Shown: one piece after another, positions 43,145 to 52,181 of the stretch
How positions within the stretch are numbered: the first letter of the stretch is position 1
Layout of the letters: each line of letters opens with the position of its first letter
Source of the DNA: Chryseobacterium indologenes
Lineage (GTDB): Bacteria > Bacteroidota > Bacteroidia > Flavobacteriales > Weeksellaceae
NCBI RefSeq assembly: GCF_001295265.1
Contig: NZ_LJOD01000011.1
Span: forward strand, 1-64,000
DNA length: 64,000 nt
Reading direction: 5' to 3'
Notes under the pieces: model-generated
Databases searched by the model: none
What the model was told of the DNA's origin: nothing
What the model saw: only the letters and a program-made list of their open reading frames with translations
Position numbers and translations under genes: made by a program

Positions 43145-45016
43145 TTAAGTTAATCTTGTATTATTTTGAGGAAATGCTCCCTGAAAGAAAGAGTCCAGTG
43201 CTGTGTTTTCATCCAGCCCGAACTTCTTTTTAAGGCGGTATTTGGTCATTCTTACACTTTTGGGCTCTACATTCAGCAGATGAGCGATCTGCTTGGTTTC
43301 CATGCCGAGATAAATGTAGGCACAGTATTTCAGATCTAGCGCGGTAAGCTTTTGCCGGGCTCTTTCATTGATGTTTTTAAAGAAATCCGGGTGGAGTTCC
43401 TGAATTCTGAATGTGGTTTTTTCAAAATCATTATCTACACGGCTTTCATCTTTTACTACCTGATGAATATTAATATCAGTATCAGATAGCTGGGTTTGAA
43501 GCTGCTGAAGAACCTCATTTTTGTGCTGGATATGAAGCTGGCCGGCCAGAACTTCACTTTGAAGTTTCTGTTGCTGAAGGGTAAGCAGTTCCTGTTCAGC
43601 CTTTAATCTGGCCTGTTCTTCTTCCTGAAGCTTTACCTGCATTTCGGCTTCGTGTTTCTCCGTATTAAGCTTTTCCTCCCTTTCCATGGAATATCGCAGT
43701 TTGTAATGATAAGAACGGAACATAAAAAATGCTCCGATCAATCCTATGATTCCCAGTCCTATATATAAGAATTTTTCTTTTTTCAGGCTGTCGGCTTTTT
43801 CATTCAGGGCTTTCAGCTCAGATTCTTTTTTCCGGGACTGGTATTGTGCTTCCAGTCTTTTAGCGGTTTCAACCTGGTTTTCATCATACAGAAGGCTGTT
43901 GTATTCTGTTAATTTAGACTGATATTCGTAGGCTTTCCGATAGTTCTGCTGCTTCAGATACAGTCTGGCCAGATCAGTAACTACGTTGATCATAACGTGG
44001 TAGTATATCGGCTTTTGTGTTAAGAGCAACTGCTCAGCCTGCAGAAGATACTGTTCAGCCAGTGCATCATTCTGATCCTTCATGGCAAGGGCGCTCAATA
44101 TACCAAAGGCTCCGGCCCGGATGTTCTGATTATAGGTCTTATGCTGGGTAAGGCTGAATATTTCTTTGGTATTATTTTGAATTTCCTGCCGGATTTCCGG
44201 GGTAATCGTTGGATAGCTCAGATAATAATTAGTAAGATTCAGCAAGGCCAGTGAATGGGTATAGTCTGAAACATGTCCGGGAAACTGATGATAAAGAGAA
44301 ACAGCTTTTTTACACATTTCGATAACAGATTTTAAATCCCTCAGGTCACCTGTTTTTTCATAACGGAAAGAATAGCATACAGCCATGGCCGAATACGCCG
44401 AGCTCAGCATATTTTTATTCCCTGATTTCTCAGTCTGGTCTATTGCTTTTTGGGCATAACGGGTAGCGCTTTCTGCATCATTCCATTCAGCGTAAATTCC
44501 GTAAAGGAGATAATTCAGCTTAGCGTTTAAAAGAATTTCAGAAGGATTTTTCTCTACTTCGGAAAGTGTTGTCTGGATAAGCTTAATTGTGTTTTCAGAA
44601 TCGCCTAATGTATTATGGTAATAAATATTGAGATAAGCAGCATACAGGGCTGCCGTCTTATCTTTACTTCTCTGTGCAATGGCATTTGCGACATCAATAA
44701 TCTTAGGAACTTTGCTATATTCAGATTGATTGAGCAGTATGATTCCTTTCTGTGACAGAGCTTTTACTTCTTCTGCATCATCATGTTCGGTTTGAGCTAA
44801 TTTTAACTGCTGAAGCACATATTTTTCAGCTTCAGAATACTGATCACTGATTCTGTAATATTCCGTAAGCTCATTATAGATCTTAAATTTCTCAGAAGCT
44901 GAAATACTGTTTTGGGTCAGCTTACTTTTGAGACCGTCAATAAATGTATTCTGGGCAGTACAGATAATGCCGGAGATTAAAAACAGGAAGGATAAAAATG
45001 AGTGTTTCAGTTTCAT
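43145..45016 (-). CDS. Membrane-anchored TPR regulator with a C-terminal helix-turn-helix
   Basis: A 623-residue protein. Signal peptide (MKLKHSFLSFLFLISGIICTAQ), several TPR-type helical repeats (about 25-370), one membrane helix (about 418-437, FLYIGLGIIGLIGAFFMF), a coiled coil rich in Glu, Gln and Leu (440-530), and a LuxR/GerE-like helix-turn-helix near the C-terminus (ALDLKYCAYIYLGMETKQIA, then a VEPKSVRMTKYRLKKKFGL segment). This is a Bacteroidota one-protein sensor: periplasmic TPRs signal to a cytoplasmic DNA-binding domain. It lies just upstream of the RiPP operon on the same strand, so it may control it. ATG 45016 is preferred over 45058 because it places the signal peptide at the N-terminus. 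Confidence 0.87.
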   Translation of the reverse strand: MKLKHSFLSFLFLISGIICTAQNTFIDGLKSKLTQNSISASEKFKIYNELTEYYRISDQYSEAEKYVLQQLKLAQTEHDDAEEVKALSQKGIILLNQSEYSKVPKIIDVANAIAQRSKDKTAALYAAYLNIYYHNTLGDSENTIKLIQTTLSEVEKNPSEILLNAKLNYLLYGIYAEWNDAESATRYAQKAIDQTEKSGNKNMLSSAYSAMAVCYSFRYEKTGDLRDLKSVIEMCKKAVSLYHQFPGHVSDYTHSLALLNLTNYYLSYPTITPEIRQEIQNNTKEIFSLTQHKTYNQNIRAGAFGILSALAMKDQNDALAEQYLLQAEQLLLTQKPIYYHVMINVVTDLARLYLKQQNYRKAYEYQSKLTEYNSLLYDENQVETAKRLEAQYQSRKKESELKALNEKADSLKKEKFLYIGLGIIGLIGAFFMFRSYHYKLRYSMEREEKLNTEKHEAEMQVKLQEEEQARLKAEQELLTLQQQKLQSEVLAGQLHIQHKNEVLQQLQTQLSDTDINIHQVVKDESRVDNDFEKTTFRIQELHPDFFKNINERARQKLTALDLKYCAYIYLGMETKQIAHLLNVEPKSVRMTKYRLKKKFGLDENTALDSFFQGAFPQNNTRLT

Positions 45017-45258
45017 AGGGTGAAAGTACAAAAATTGTAGACATTGATCAATTGGCAAGCAGAATTAAAAAATGTAAATAAAATTTTAATATGTTGATTA
45101 TTAATATTTTATGTAAATATGTAGTCGTTTTGTAGTCACTAATGACAGGTGTTGAAGATATTTTGTAGGCATAGAAAAAAGTGTTTTCCTGTTTTTATGC
45201 TGCACCTTTGACGGGAATAAATTTCACATCAGAAATATTAACTTTTAAACTTTTTATC

Positions 45259-45579
45259 ATGAACAGCAAAACATTATCGGTTGTATCGTACATTACCCTG
45301 ATCGGATGGTTTGTCGCTTTCATTATGGGAAAAGAAAAAGCAGACGGAGCTTTAAGGTATCATCTTAAACAGGCATTGGGGCTGGCTGTTTTTTCATTCG
45401 TATTAGGAATTATTCTCAGAATATTAATGGCTGTTACTCACATTGGCCTTTTGGGTATACTGGGTTTTATTCCATTAATACTGGCTGTTATCGGAATTAT
45501 TAATGCAGCCAATGAAGCTCAGAAACCATTACCTTTTATAGGGAAAATGTCTGAAGATAAATTTTCATTCATCGGATAA
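45259..45579 (+). CDS. DUF4870-like small membrane protein
   Basis: A 106-residue membrane protein with three hydrophobic helices. ATG 45259 (MNSKTLSVVSYITLIGWFVAFIMG) is preferred to the upstream start at 45181, which adds 26 unrelated residues. The first helix and the ALRYHLKQALGLAVFSFVLG segment match the DUF4870/Tic20-like family (typically '...fhaqQal...'). Function unknown. It is followed six bases on by the first PH-like membrane protein. Confidence 0.8.
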   Translation: MNSKTLSVVSYITLIGWFVAFIMGKEKADGALRYHLKQALGLAVFSFVLGIILRILMAVTHIGLLGILGFIPLILAVIGIINAANEAQKPLPFIGKMSEDKFSFIG

Positions 45580-45585
45580 ACCGGC

Positions 45586-46050
45586 ATGAGAGAATTTAAA
45601 CATCTGAAGAGGGAAGGAACAGGTTATCTGGTGAAACAGTATAGGTCATTACCGCATATCATTGTACTGATGTGGGTTTTAATTTCCATTCTGGTACTCA
45701 TGTACAGCAGTTACCAGAAAACAGGAATTATCCTGTTATTGTTTTCCTTGCTGCTAACGATTATTTCTTTCATTCCACCCAGAGTTTATTTTGATCCTGC
45801 TTCAGAGCTCCTAACGGTGGCGAATACAGGATTGAAACGAAGGGAGCTTACCTATAATCTGCATGAATTTGAAGGATTTGAACTACAGACTATCCGCATG
45901 GGAATTATTCCTTTAGGATGTTTTCTGTATGCCAGTTTTAAAAATGTTTCCGATTTTAAACGCCCGGTAATTTCACAGTCTTTCAGGAAGAAGACCATGC
46001 AGGAAATTGTCAATGAACTGGAAGATCTTAATAAAAATACCTTATTATAA
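45586..46050 (+). CDS. Two-TM/PH-like membrane protein A
   Basis: A 154-residue protein with two close membrane helices (about 24-41 and 47-63), then a soluble domain of strands that reads like a bacterial PH domain (VYFDPASELLTVANTG, later YNLHEFEGFEL). It is related to the protein at 48652: both start 'K-xx-K-x-x-G-x-x-Y', have the helix pair followed by a DP-x-x-x-x-(L/I)T strand, and end in a (K/R)KTMQEIVNELED- or QKMVNETEDI-type helix. Function unknown. It begins six bases after the DUF4870 gene. Confidence 0.7.
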   Translation: MREFKHLKREGTGYLVKQYRSLPHIIVLMWVLISILVLMYSSYQKTGIILLLFSLLLTIISFIPPRVYFDPASELLTVANTGLKRRELTYNLHEFEGFELQTIRMGIIPLGCFLYASFKNVSDFKRPVISQSFRKKTMQEIVNELEDLNKNTLL

Positions 46051-46057
46051 TTAAACT

Positions 46058-47011
46058 ATGAAAAAAACGGCAATCATTGCAGGAGTGCTTATATTTAGCC
46101 TTTCTGCCGTATCCTGTGATAAATTGGATAAAATAAAAGATAAGCTTTCACAGGACCATACAAAGCAGGTAAATCCTTTCAGTGTGAATTCGGGGGATGA
46201 AAACAGAGATATTATTACTTTTAATAATAAAATAGTGAAGATGGATGACGTCCATGCCGAATTTATCAAAAATTTTCAGGATGGCCTTACCCAGATGGAT
46301 GAATATGTTAAAAATGCCCTTGCTAATCCGCAGTATTCCGGGATGATACCTCTGTTTACGCCCACCATCATGATGGGAGCGGAAAATGAAATGAAGGTTC
46401 CGGATGTATTAGGCAAAGATTATCAGGTTCTTGTAGATAAAATGATCCGTACATTCTCCGAATTAAAGCTTCAGAAAAAAGAACTGGAATCTTATAAAGA
46501 TGCCGAAGACTGGAAAGATGATAAAGGAAAGAAGATTTCTGAGCTGCGTGAAAAAGCAGCCCTGCTGATCAAAGAAAACCGTACTGCAGCAAATGAATTA
46601 TTTACAAAACTTGCTCCGAGAGCAGATAAAGCAGAGGTAGAGGTTCTTAAAAATCATCCACTTAAAGATCAGATTCTTCAGTCTAAAGAAATAATGGAGC
46701 TGAGCCAGAAGATTGTTGATGATTCCTATAATTTTACAGACGTTGATGCTTATAAAAAGCTGTTTGCACAGCAGTATGAGCAAATGGAAAAGTTATATGC
46801 ACGGAATATGGAGGAAAAGATTCCCTACAATGAAAAACAGAAAGAAAGCAGTTACCTTGCATTTAATAACTCAGTAAATGATTTTCTCGGTAAAATGCGT
46901 ATCGCACAGCGCAGCCTGAATGAAAACAGTGAAAGCCTCAACGATGACCTTGATGAGTTGGAAAGAGAGGCCGGATACATTCTTGACCGATATAATACTT
47001 TCGTTGACTGA
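46058..47011 (+). CDS. DUF3829 family lipoprotein
   Basis: A 317-residue lipoprotein with acylated Cys20 (AVSCDKLDK) followed by a Lys/Asp-rich linker, then an almost all-helical domain. The FNNKIVKMDDVHAEFIKNFQ segment (about 55-74) and the late YEQMEKLYARNMEEKIP and LAFNNSVNDFLGKMRIAQ segments fit DUF3829, a Bacteroidota and proteobacterial family of unknown function. It begins seven bases after the PH-like gene A and precedes the 58-residue membrane peptide. Confidence 0.82.
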   Translation: MKKTAIIAGVLIFSLSAVSCDKLDKIKDKLSQDHTKQVNPFSVNSGDENRDIITFNNKIVKMDDVHAEFIKNFQDGLTQMDEYVKNALANPQYSGMIPLFTPTIMMGAENEMKVPDVLGKDYQVLVDKMIRTFSELKLQKKELESYKDAEDWKDDKGKKISELREKAALLIKENRTAANELFTKLAPRADKAEVEVLKNHPLKDQILQSKEIMELSQKIVDDSYNFTDVDAYKKLFAQQYEQMEKLYARNMEEKIPYNEKQKESSYLAFNNSVNDFLGKMRIAQRSLNENSESLNDDLDELEREAGYILDRYNTFVD

Positions 47012-47028
47012 TCTCTTAAAACAATAGT

Positions 47029-47205
47029 ATGAAAAAAGCATTAGGTATTATTTTAATTATCATTGGATTTTGTCTTACTGTAGTCGTTAAAATAGGCCCT
47101 TCTAAGGAAACTTCCTGGTTATTCGGATATGGAGATCTGCCACCGCTGCTTCTGGCAGTGGCCATTATCATTCCGGGCTTGATTATGTATAACAAAAACC
47201 GATAA
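47029..47205 (+). CDS. 58-residue two-helix membrane peptide
   Basis: A small ORF starting MKKALGIILIIIGFCLTVVV, with a second hydrophobic stretch PPLLLAVAIIIPGLIMY and ending NKNR. The basic ends and paired helices look like a real small membrane protein. It begins 18 bases after the DUF3829 lipoprotein and is probably cotranscribed. Function unknown. Confidence 0.6.
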   Translation: MKKALGIILIIIGFCLTVVVKIGPSKETSWLFGYGDLPPLLLAVAIIIPGLIMYNKNR

Positions 47206-47214
47206 TATATAAAC

Positions 47215-47304
47215 ATGAGTAGCCATAATCATGAAACCGGCTGGAGTTTTACAGGGTTGAATAAGCTGATTTCCCGGGATAAAAGTATTTTTGTCTGCTG
47301 CTAA
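47215..47304 (+). CDS. Possible 29-residue ORF
   Basis: An ATG-started frame, MSSHNHETGWSFTG to a SIFVCC end, lies between the 58-residue peptide and the DUF4303 gene. It has no supporting motif and may be chance. Confidence 0.2.
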   Translation: MSSHNHETGWSFTGLNKLISRDKSIFVCC

Positions 47305-47314
47305 AAAAAGAAAT

Positions 47315-47848
47315 ATGAATTTTGAAGACCTGAAACAACAAATTGAAGATGCTGCAAAGAAAGCATTTCTGGAAGTATACGAGAAACACGGCGCTGAAAA
47401 GATCTACAGCTTTGCTTTATACAGTGATGAAGGAGCAATGACGGTCTGCCCGGCCGCCAATTCCATGGAAAACCTGAAAGAAGCAGATGAAGAGGACTTT
47501 CTTTACTATAAATATGAGCCCGCCGAATGGGCTTATGAAATGGATGGAGCAGAAGAGGAGTTTGATGAAATCTGCAGCAGTCTCCGCAATATATTGGATC
47601 AGCATGAAGATGATGAATGGTTTGCAGGATTTCAGAATAAGCTTTATTCAACCTGTATTGAAGTGCTGGAAAAGCTGAAAAATGAAGATTTCTTCAGGAA
47701 GATCACCGGAGAAGATGTTTTTCTGATCTTTACCGTTTCAGATTATGAATTTGAAAAAGAAGAACAAAAAGAAATGATTGTAAGACTTAATGATAATGCC
47801 TATAAAGATGAATATCTGGGCTGGATGAATACCTGGGGAGCTTATTAA
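47315..47848 (+). CDS. DUF4303 family protein
   Basis: A 177-residue, strongly acidic cytoplasmic protein. ATG 47315 (MNFEDLKQQIEDAAKKAF) is preferred over a start at 47291. The segment IYSFALYSDEGAMTVCPAAN, followed by EPAEWAYEMDG, matches DUF4303, a family often found in immunity-gene arrays of polymorphic toxin systems. No toxin gene is visible here, so a role as antitoxin is only a possibility. Confidence 0.78.
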   Translation: MNFEDLKQQIEDAAKKAFLEVYEKHGAEKIYSFALYSDEGAMTVCPAANSMENLKEADEEDFLYYKYEPAEWAYEMDGAEEEFDEICSSLRNILDQHEDDEWFAGFQNKLYSTCIEVLEKLKNEDFFRKITGEDVFLIFTVSDYEFEKEEQKEMIVRLNDNAYKDEYLGWMNTWGAY

Positions 47849-47877
47849 AAGCAGAAGGCTGGAATGTATACAGGTTT

Positions 47878-47989
47878 GGAGCCGGAAGAGGGGAGTTATG
47901 AAAGTTATTACTAATAATTGTCTCTCTTTTTACAGTAATTTGATTTTACTGCGTTCAATACCTGTAATAAAAAGTAACTTCCGGCTTCC
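47878..47989. repeat. Structured inverted-repeat element
   Basis: The left arm GGAGCCGGAAG (47878-47888), continuing to GTTATTAC (47904-47911), is matched by the right arm GTAATAA (47964-47970) to CTTCCGGCTTCC (47978-47989). Inside is a smaller hairpin, CAGTAA/TTACTG (47933-47938, 47946-47951). It resembles a REP- or MITE-like palindromic unit rather than a simple terminator. Confidence 0.6.
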
Positions 47990-48043
47990 TGCCACTCTTA
48001 AAATAAAAACTGATAACCATGAAAACATTTTAAAAACAGACTT

Positions 48044-48586
48044 ATGAAACTAAACAAAATCATTGTATCTGAGACCTCTTTTAACAGTACTGAACCTTAT
48101 GATGTTATTTTTTCTAATATTTCCGTGGTGAACCTTTTAGAGGAAGAAGGGAGCGATATAGGGAACATTCATGAAGACGCTGTAGCAAGCTATTATGTAG
48201 ATTATTATCTTTCACAATACAGAAATGGGAACTTCTCCCAGTTTGTGTGGAATACGGGATGGTCTCCGCAACTGAATAAGGTCATTAAAGAAGGGCTCAA
48301 AAAAATGGGAGCTGAGAAACATCTGGAATTATTCAATGAGCAATCCTCAAAAGTAGAAGACCTGGAAGAGGGTGAACTTCAGAAATTCCTGAAAAGTGAA
48401 TATTTCGGCCCTAATGAGATCCGGGATAAACTGAAAAATAGTGCATTTTACAGCTTGGAAGAAGATCTGGTCACTTTAAACTCCCGATGGCTGAAAAATC
48501 ATCCGGATCTGCTGGTACTCCCTATTGAAGAGATGTTTCTGGAACTGGAGAAATTTATCGGAAGAAAGATTGCCCGGGAAAATTAA
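48044..48586 (+). CDS. DMP19/DUF4375-like protein
   Basis: A 180-residue cytoplasmic protein. The block VASYYVDYYLSQYRNGNFSQ, continuing FVWNTGWS, matches the DMP19/DUF4375 hallmark ('YYxxxxxxxVxNGGxxQyxxN'). Members bind no known small ligand and are common in immunity or accessory arrays. It follows the inverted-repeat element and precedes the second PH-like gene by 65 bases. Confidence 0.75.
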   Translation: MKLNKIIVSETSFNSTEPYDVIFSNISVVNLLEEEGSDIGNIHEDAVASYYVDYYLSQYRNGNFSQFVWNTGWSPQLNKVIKEGLKKMGAEKHLELFNEQSSKVEDLEEGELQKFLKSEYFGPNEIRDKLKNSAFYSLEEDLVTLNSRWLKNHPDLLVLPIEEMFLELEKFIGRKIAREN

Positions 48587-48651
48587 AATGATAAAAAACA
48601 CATAAAAACACATCATCATATTACTTTACAACCATAAACAAAATAGTATTT

Positions 48652-49116
48652 ATGAATACATACAAGCACTACAAACAGGACGGAAACCTTTATGTATTTA
48701 AAAATCAGCCTGTATTTATTACCATACTTACGGTGCTGATATTTGCCGCTGCTGTAATGGTTTACAGGCTGAATATGCCTTTATTTGCTTTATTTCTGGC
48801 TGCCGTAGGAGTGCTGATCATTGTTAATTTCTTTACCAAAAAGTTTATTATTGACCCGGAAAGACAAACCATTACGGGGAAGCATACCGTATTTGTTCCG
48901 GCGAAAACCTATTCTTTTAAGGATTTCACCAATTTTGAAGTATATACGACCCGGTATATGGGCTTTATTACAATAAATGTAATGCTGTCCATACATTTCG
49001 AAGTAGACGGAAAAAACAAAAAGCTGACGATCGGACAATCTCTTACCCAAAGAGGAATTCAGAAAATGGTAAATGAAACAGAAGACATTATGGGAATTAA
49101 TGAAAGCAGGAGATGA
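48652..49116 (+). CDS. Two-TM/PH-like membrane protein B
   Basis: A 154-residue paralogue of the protein at 45586: an N-terminal KHYKQDGNLYVFK segment, two membrane helices (about 20-38 and 41-59), then FIIDPERQTITGKHTV and a C-terminal QKMVNETEDIM helix. The soluble part is a PH-like beta domain. Its stop overlaps the next gene's start as ATGA, so translation is coupled. Function unknown. Confidence 0.7.
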   Translation: MNTYKHYKQDGNLYVFKNQPVFITILTVLIFAAAVMVYRLNMPLFALFLAAVGVLIIVNFFTKKFIIDPERQTITGKHTVFVPAKTYSFKDFTNFEVYTTRYMGFITINVMLSIHFEVDGKNKKLTIGQSLTQRGIQKMVNETEDIMGINESRR

Positions 49117-49634
49117 ATGCAGCTGACCGTTATAAATTCAAAGAGTTTGGTAACCAGATAAGCTTTATGCCCAATTATTACTTCCTGAGAACGCTGGTCT
49201 GGTGGCTGGGATCAGGAATTATTGCCCTTCCTGTTATTGTTTATTATTTTATGGATACAATGTCCGGTGACCAGTTTAGAATCACTGCCGGGCTCTGGAT
49301 AATATATATGGTCTACTTCCTTTTTGAACTGTTTTTCCGGATTCCTGTAAAATATATTTTTGATAAATCTGAGAAGTGTATCTACAGAAAGCTGCTTCTC
49401 ACCCAAAAGATCATGAGCTTTGATGAGATGACTTACTTTATCAATGAAGACAATGGCGGATATTTCTATGCGATCGGGAAAAAAAGAAACCAGTTTGTGA
49501 AAAGCTACAGGATCAGTAATTATTTTTCCAATTCCAAAGTTTCGGAAAAAAGAGAGGAAGAGTATATCAGGGATATACTGTATCCCGTCCTGGAAGCTGT
49601 GGGAATTTCTTTCAATCAGAGGGATGGTCATTAA
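49113..49634 (+). CDS. Two-TM/PH-like membrane protein C
   Basis: A 173-residue protein with the same plan as proteins A and B: a short N-terminal strand pair, two membrane helices (about 30-48 and 58-75), KYIFDKSEKCIYRKLLL (the DP-x-x-x-x-(L/I)T-like strand), and a beta domain ending in an acidic helix. The sequence has diverged, so the relation is by architecture. Its start overlaps the end of B. Confidence 0.65.
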   Translation: MNAADRYKFKEFGNQISFMPNYYFLRTLVWWLGSGIIALPVIVYYFMDTMSGDQFRITAGLWIIYMVYFLFELFFRIPVKYIFDKSEKCIYRKLLLTQKIMSFDEMTYFINEDNGGYFYAIGKKRNQFVKSYRISNYFSNSKVSEKREEEYIRDILYPVLEAVGISFNQRDGH

Positions 49635-49672
49635 CAAGATAAACCTTAGAAAAACAATACGATGAAAACAGA

Positions 49673-49703
49673 ACCCGGGCTGTTCCGAAGGAACAGCCCG
49701 GGT
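49673..49703. terminator. GC-rich hairpin between convergent genes
   Basis: A 14-pair stem, ACCCGGGCTGTTCC (49673-49686) with GGAACAGCCCGGGT (49690-49703). On the minus strand the tip reads C-TTCG-G, a very stable tetraloop. It separates the PH-like genes from the transketolase genes. Confidence 0.75.
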
Positions 49704-49727
49704 CGTTTATTGAATGATCAAAGAAGT

Positions 49728-50675
49728 CTAGTTGGCTAAAATTCTTTTCACTGCTTCTTTTACAGCAGCAGCATCAATCTTATATTTCTTCATCAGCTCA
49801 GCAGGGGTGGCAGATTCTCCGAAAGTATCATTTACTGCCACAAACTCCTGTCTTGTAGGTCTTCTTCTGGCCAGCATTCCGGCAACAGATTCACCTAACC
49901 CGCCAAGATAGTTGTGCTCCTCAGCTGTTACAATTTTTCCTGTTTTTTCCACAGACTTTAAGATGATTTCTTCATCAAGAGGCTTGATGGTGTGGATGTT
50001 GATCACCTCACAGGAAATGCCTTCTTTTTCAAGCTCGTCAGCTGCTACAAGAGACTCCCATACCAGGTGGCCTGTTGCAACAATCGTTACATCTGTACCT
50101 TCCTGAAGCATGATTCCCTTACCAATTTCAAAAGGCATATCTTCAGGAATAAATACAGGAACAGTTGGTCTTCCGAATCGTAAATATACAGGACCTTCAT
50201 GCTCTGCAATAGCAATTGTAGCTGCTTTTGTCTGGTTGTAGTCACATGGATTGATTACCGTCATCCCCGGAAGCATTTTCATCATACCGATGTCCTCCAG
50301 AACCTGATGGGTAGCTCCGTCTTCACCCAGGGTAAGCCCTGCGTGAGAAGCACAGATTTTTACATTTTTCCCTGAATAGGCGATAGACTGACGGATCTGA
50401 TCATAAACCCTTGAAGTAGAGAAGTTGGCGAAAGTTCCCGTGAAAGGAATTTTTCCTGTAATGCTTAAACCGGCGGCAAGTCCCATCATGTTCGCCTCAG
50501 CAATACCTACCTGAAAGAATCTTTCCGGCGCTTTTTCAATGAATTTTTCCATTTTCAAAGAACCGATAAGGTCTGCGCAAAGGGCTACTACATTAGGGTT
50601 TTTATCTGCAAGTTCCGCTAATCCGGCTCCGAATCCTGAACGTGTATCTTTTTTTTCTGTATATGTAAATTTCAT
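49728..50675 (-). CDS. Transketolase, C-terminal half
   Basis: The pyrimidine-binding plus C-terminal domains of a split transketolase, 315 residues. [20 protein letters not shown] has the conserved Glu region that activates thiamine diphosphate, and [21 protein letters not shown] is also conserved. With the N-terminal half encoded immediately upstream (27 bases) it forms one functional heteromeric enzyme that moves two-carbon units in the pentose phosphate pathway. Split transketolases are common in some bacteria and archaea. Confidence 0.93.
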   Translation of the reverse strand: MKFTYTEKKDTRSGFGAGLAELADKNPNVVALCADLIGSLKMEKFIEKAPERFFQVGIAEANMMGLAAGLSITGKIPFTGTFANFSTSRVYDQIRQSIAYSGKNVKICASHAGLTLGEDGATHQVLEDIGMMKMLPGMTVINPCDYNQTKAATIAIAEHEGPVYLRFGRPTVPVFIPEDMPFEIGKGIMLQEGTDVTIVATGHLVWESLVAADELEKEGISCEVINIHTIKPLDEEIILKSVEKTGKIVTAEEHNYLGGLGESVAGMLARRRPTRQEFVAVNDTFGESATPAELMKKYKIDAAAVKEAVKRILAN

Positions 50676-50702
50676 TTTTATTTTTTTTATCGGGATTAAG
50701 AA

Positions 50703-51554
50703 TTAGTAATCAGCAGGAGCTTCTAAGTACAATTGTTTGAATGCGGTATCCAATTGCTCATCATTAGGAGCTTTTCCGTGCCATGCATGAGTCCCCATCA
50801 TATAATCTACTCCGTAGCCCATCTCAGTGTGAAGGATGATGGCTACAGGTTTTCCTTTCCCTGTTTCTGTTTTAGCTTTTTCAAGAATAGCGATAACAGC
50901 TTCAAGATCATTCCCGTTTTTCTCTTCAAGAACAATCCATCCGAAGGCTTCAAGCTTGGCATGAAGATTTCCAAGACTTAATACATCATCTGTATCCCCG
51001 TCAATCTGACGTCCATTGTAATCAATAGTAGAAATAATATTGTCTACTTTTTTAGCAGCAGCATACATCAGAGCTTCCCAGATCTGGCCTTCCTGAAGCT
51101 CGCCGTCTCCGTGAAGAGAGTAAACAAGAGACTGCTCACCGTCTAATTTTTTTCCCTCAGCTACACCAAGTGCTACGGAAAGTCCCTGTCCAAGGGAACC
51201 GGAAGCAATTCTGATACCAGGAAGCCCTTCATGAGTAGTAGGGTGTCCCTGTAATCTTGAATCCAGCTTTCTGAATGTTCTCAGTTCATCCACCGGAAAG
51301 AAGCCGAATCTTGCTAAAGTCGAATAGAAAACCGGAGAAATGTGTCCGTTTGACAAATAAAAATGATCTTCATTTTTGCCCTCCATAGTGAAAGGTAGCT
51401 TATAGTTCATTACCTTCCCGTAAAGCGCTGTGAAGAATTCCGTACAGCCTAAGCTTCCGCCCGGGTGTCCTGAATTTACAGCGTGAACCATTCTTAAAAT
51501 GTCTCTTCTGATCTGCGTAGTAAGAGATTTTAGCTCTTCAATACTTTTACTCAT
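50703..51554 (-). CDS. Transketolase, N-terminal half
   Basis: The thiamine-diphosphate-binding domain of a split transketolase, 283 residues. The ADP-binding motif is visible as LHGDGELQEGQIWEALMYAA, ending with DYNGRQIDG (G-D-G...N). VNSGHPGGSLGCTEF, near the start, binds the cofactor phosphates. It is the first gene of the pair. The hairpin at 51607 terminates the gene upstream of it. Confidence 0.93.
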   Translation of the reverse strand: MSKSIEELKSLTTQIRRDILRMVHAVNSGHPGGSLGCTEFFTALYGKVMNYKLPFTMEGKNEDHFYLSNGHISPVFYSTLARFGFFPVDELRTFRKLDSRLQGHPTTHEGLPGIRIASGSLGQGLSVALGVAEGKKLDGEQSLVYSLHGDGELQEGQIWEALMYAAAKKVDNIISTIDYNGRQIDGDTDDVLSLGNLHAKLEAFGWIVLEEKNGNDLEAVIAILEKAKTETGKGKPVAIILHTEMGYGVDYMMGTHAWHGKAPNDEQLDTAFKQLYLEAPADY

Positions 51555-51606
51555 TATATCTGATTTATTTGCACGCGAATTTACAATTTTTTAATGGCTT
51601 ATGGAA

Positions 51607-51638
51607 ATAGAAAAATCCGGACCTAAGATCCGGATTTT
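51607..51638 (-). terminator. Terminator of the secreted-protein gene
   Basis: AAAATCCGGA (51612-51621) pairs with TCCGGATTTT (51629-51638). Read leftwards, a T-run follows, ending the gene at 51663. Confidence 0.75.
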
Positions 51639-51662
51639 GAATTATTTGAATATTTCCTGCTT

Positions 51663-52181
51663 TTAACAGCCTTCATTAACGTAAACGGTAATTTCCGTAA
51701 CAATGTTATTCACAAATTTAAAAGTCAGCTCTGTCCCTGCATCATAATCCTCAAGATTAAAATATCCTGCATCTTTAATACGTTTGCCGTTATCGTCAAA
51801 TTCAGGACGGATACTGAACGTAGGATAATTTTTGTAGGTATTGATCAGCTCATCACGGGTGCTTCCTACACCCATTCCGCTTTTGGTTTTAAATTTTTTA
51901 CTGGTGGTTGTTAATCCGGTAATGGTAACTGCATTGGGTCTTGCTTCGCCTCCGTAGCCTTCAAAAACATCAATATTAATAAGTTCACCGTTATATTTTA
52001 CCGTGTTTTTTACATCCCCTGTTGAAAGTTTGATAGAAGTACCGGCTATTTTCTCAGCTTCGCTTTTTTCCATAAAGATTTTATATGGGCCGATTCTTAA
52101 AGTGGATACTTCAAAGTTTTCCTGCGCATTCATAAAGCCAAAAGTGATGAGCAGTACAAGAAATGAGATCATTTTTTTCAT
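51663..52181 (-). CDS. Secreted protein of unknown function
   Basis: A 172-residue protein with a signal peptide (MKKMISFLVLLITFGFMNAQ). ATG 52181 is preferred because the signal peptide then starts at the N-terminus; the frame opens at 52223. The mature part is a small alpha/beta domain containing KTKSGMGVGSTRDELINTYK (about 116-135), a loop-helix seen in several small extracellular families. No family is assigned. It has its own terminator. Confidence 0.65.
   Translation of the reverse strand: MKKMISFLVLLITFGFMNAQENFEVSTLRIGPYKIFMEKSEAEKIAGTSIKLSTGDVKNTVKYNGELINIDVFEGYGGEARPNAVTITGLTTTSKKFKTKSGMGVGSTRDELINTYKNYPTFSIRPEFDDNGKRIKDAGYFNLEDYDAGTELTFKFVNNIVTEITVYVNEGC

Noticed and set aside
49661..49740. 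Short plus-strand ATG frame across the GC-rich hairpin
   Set aside because: It only reads through the terminator stem and has no coding character.
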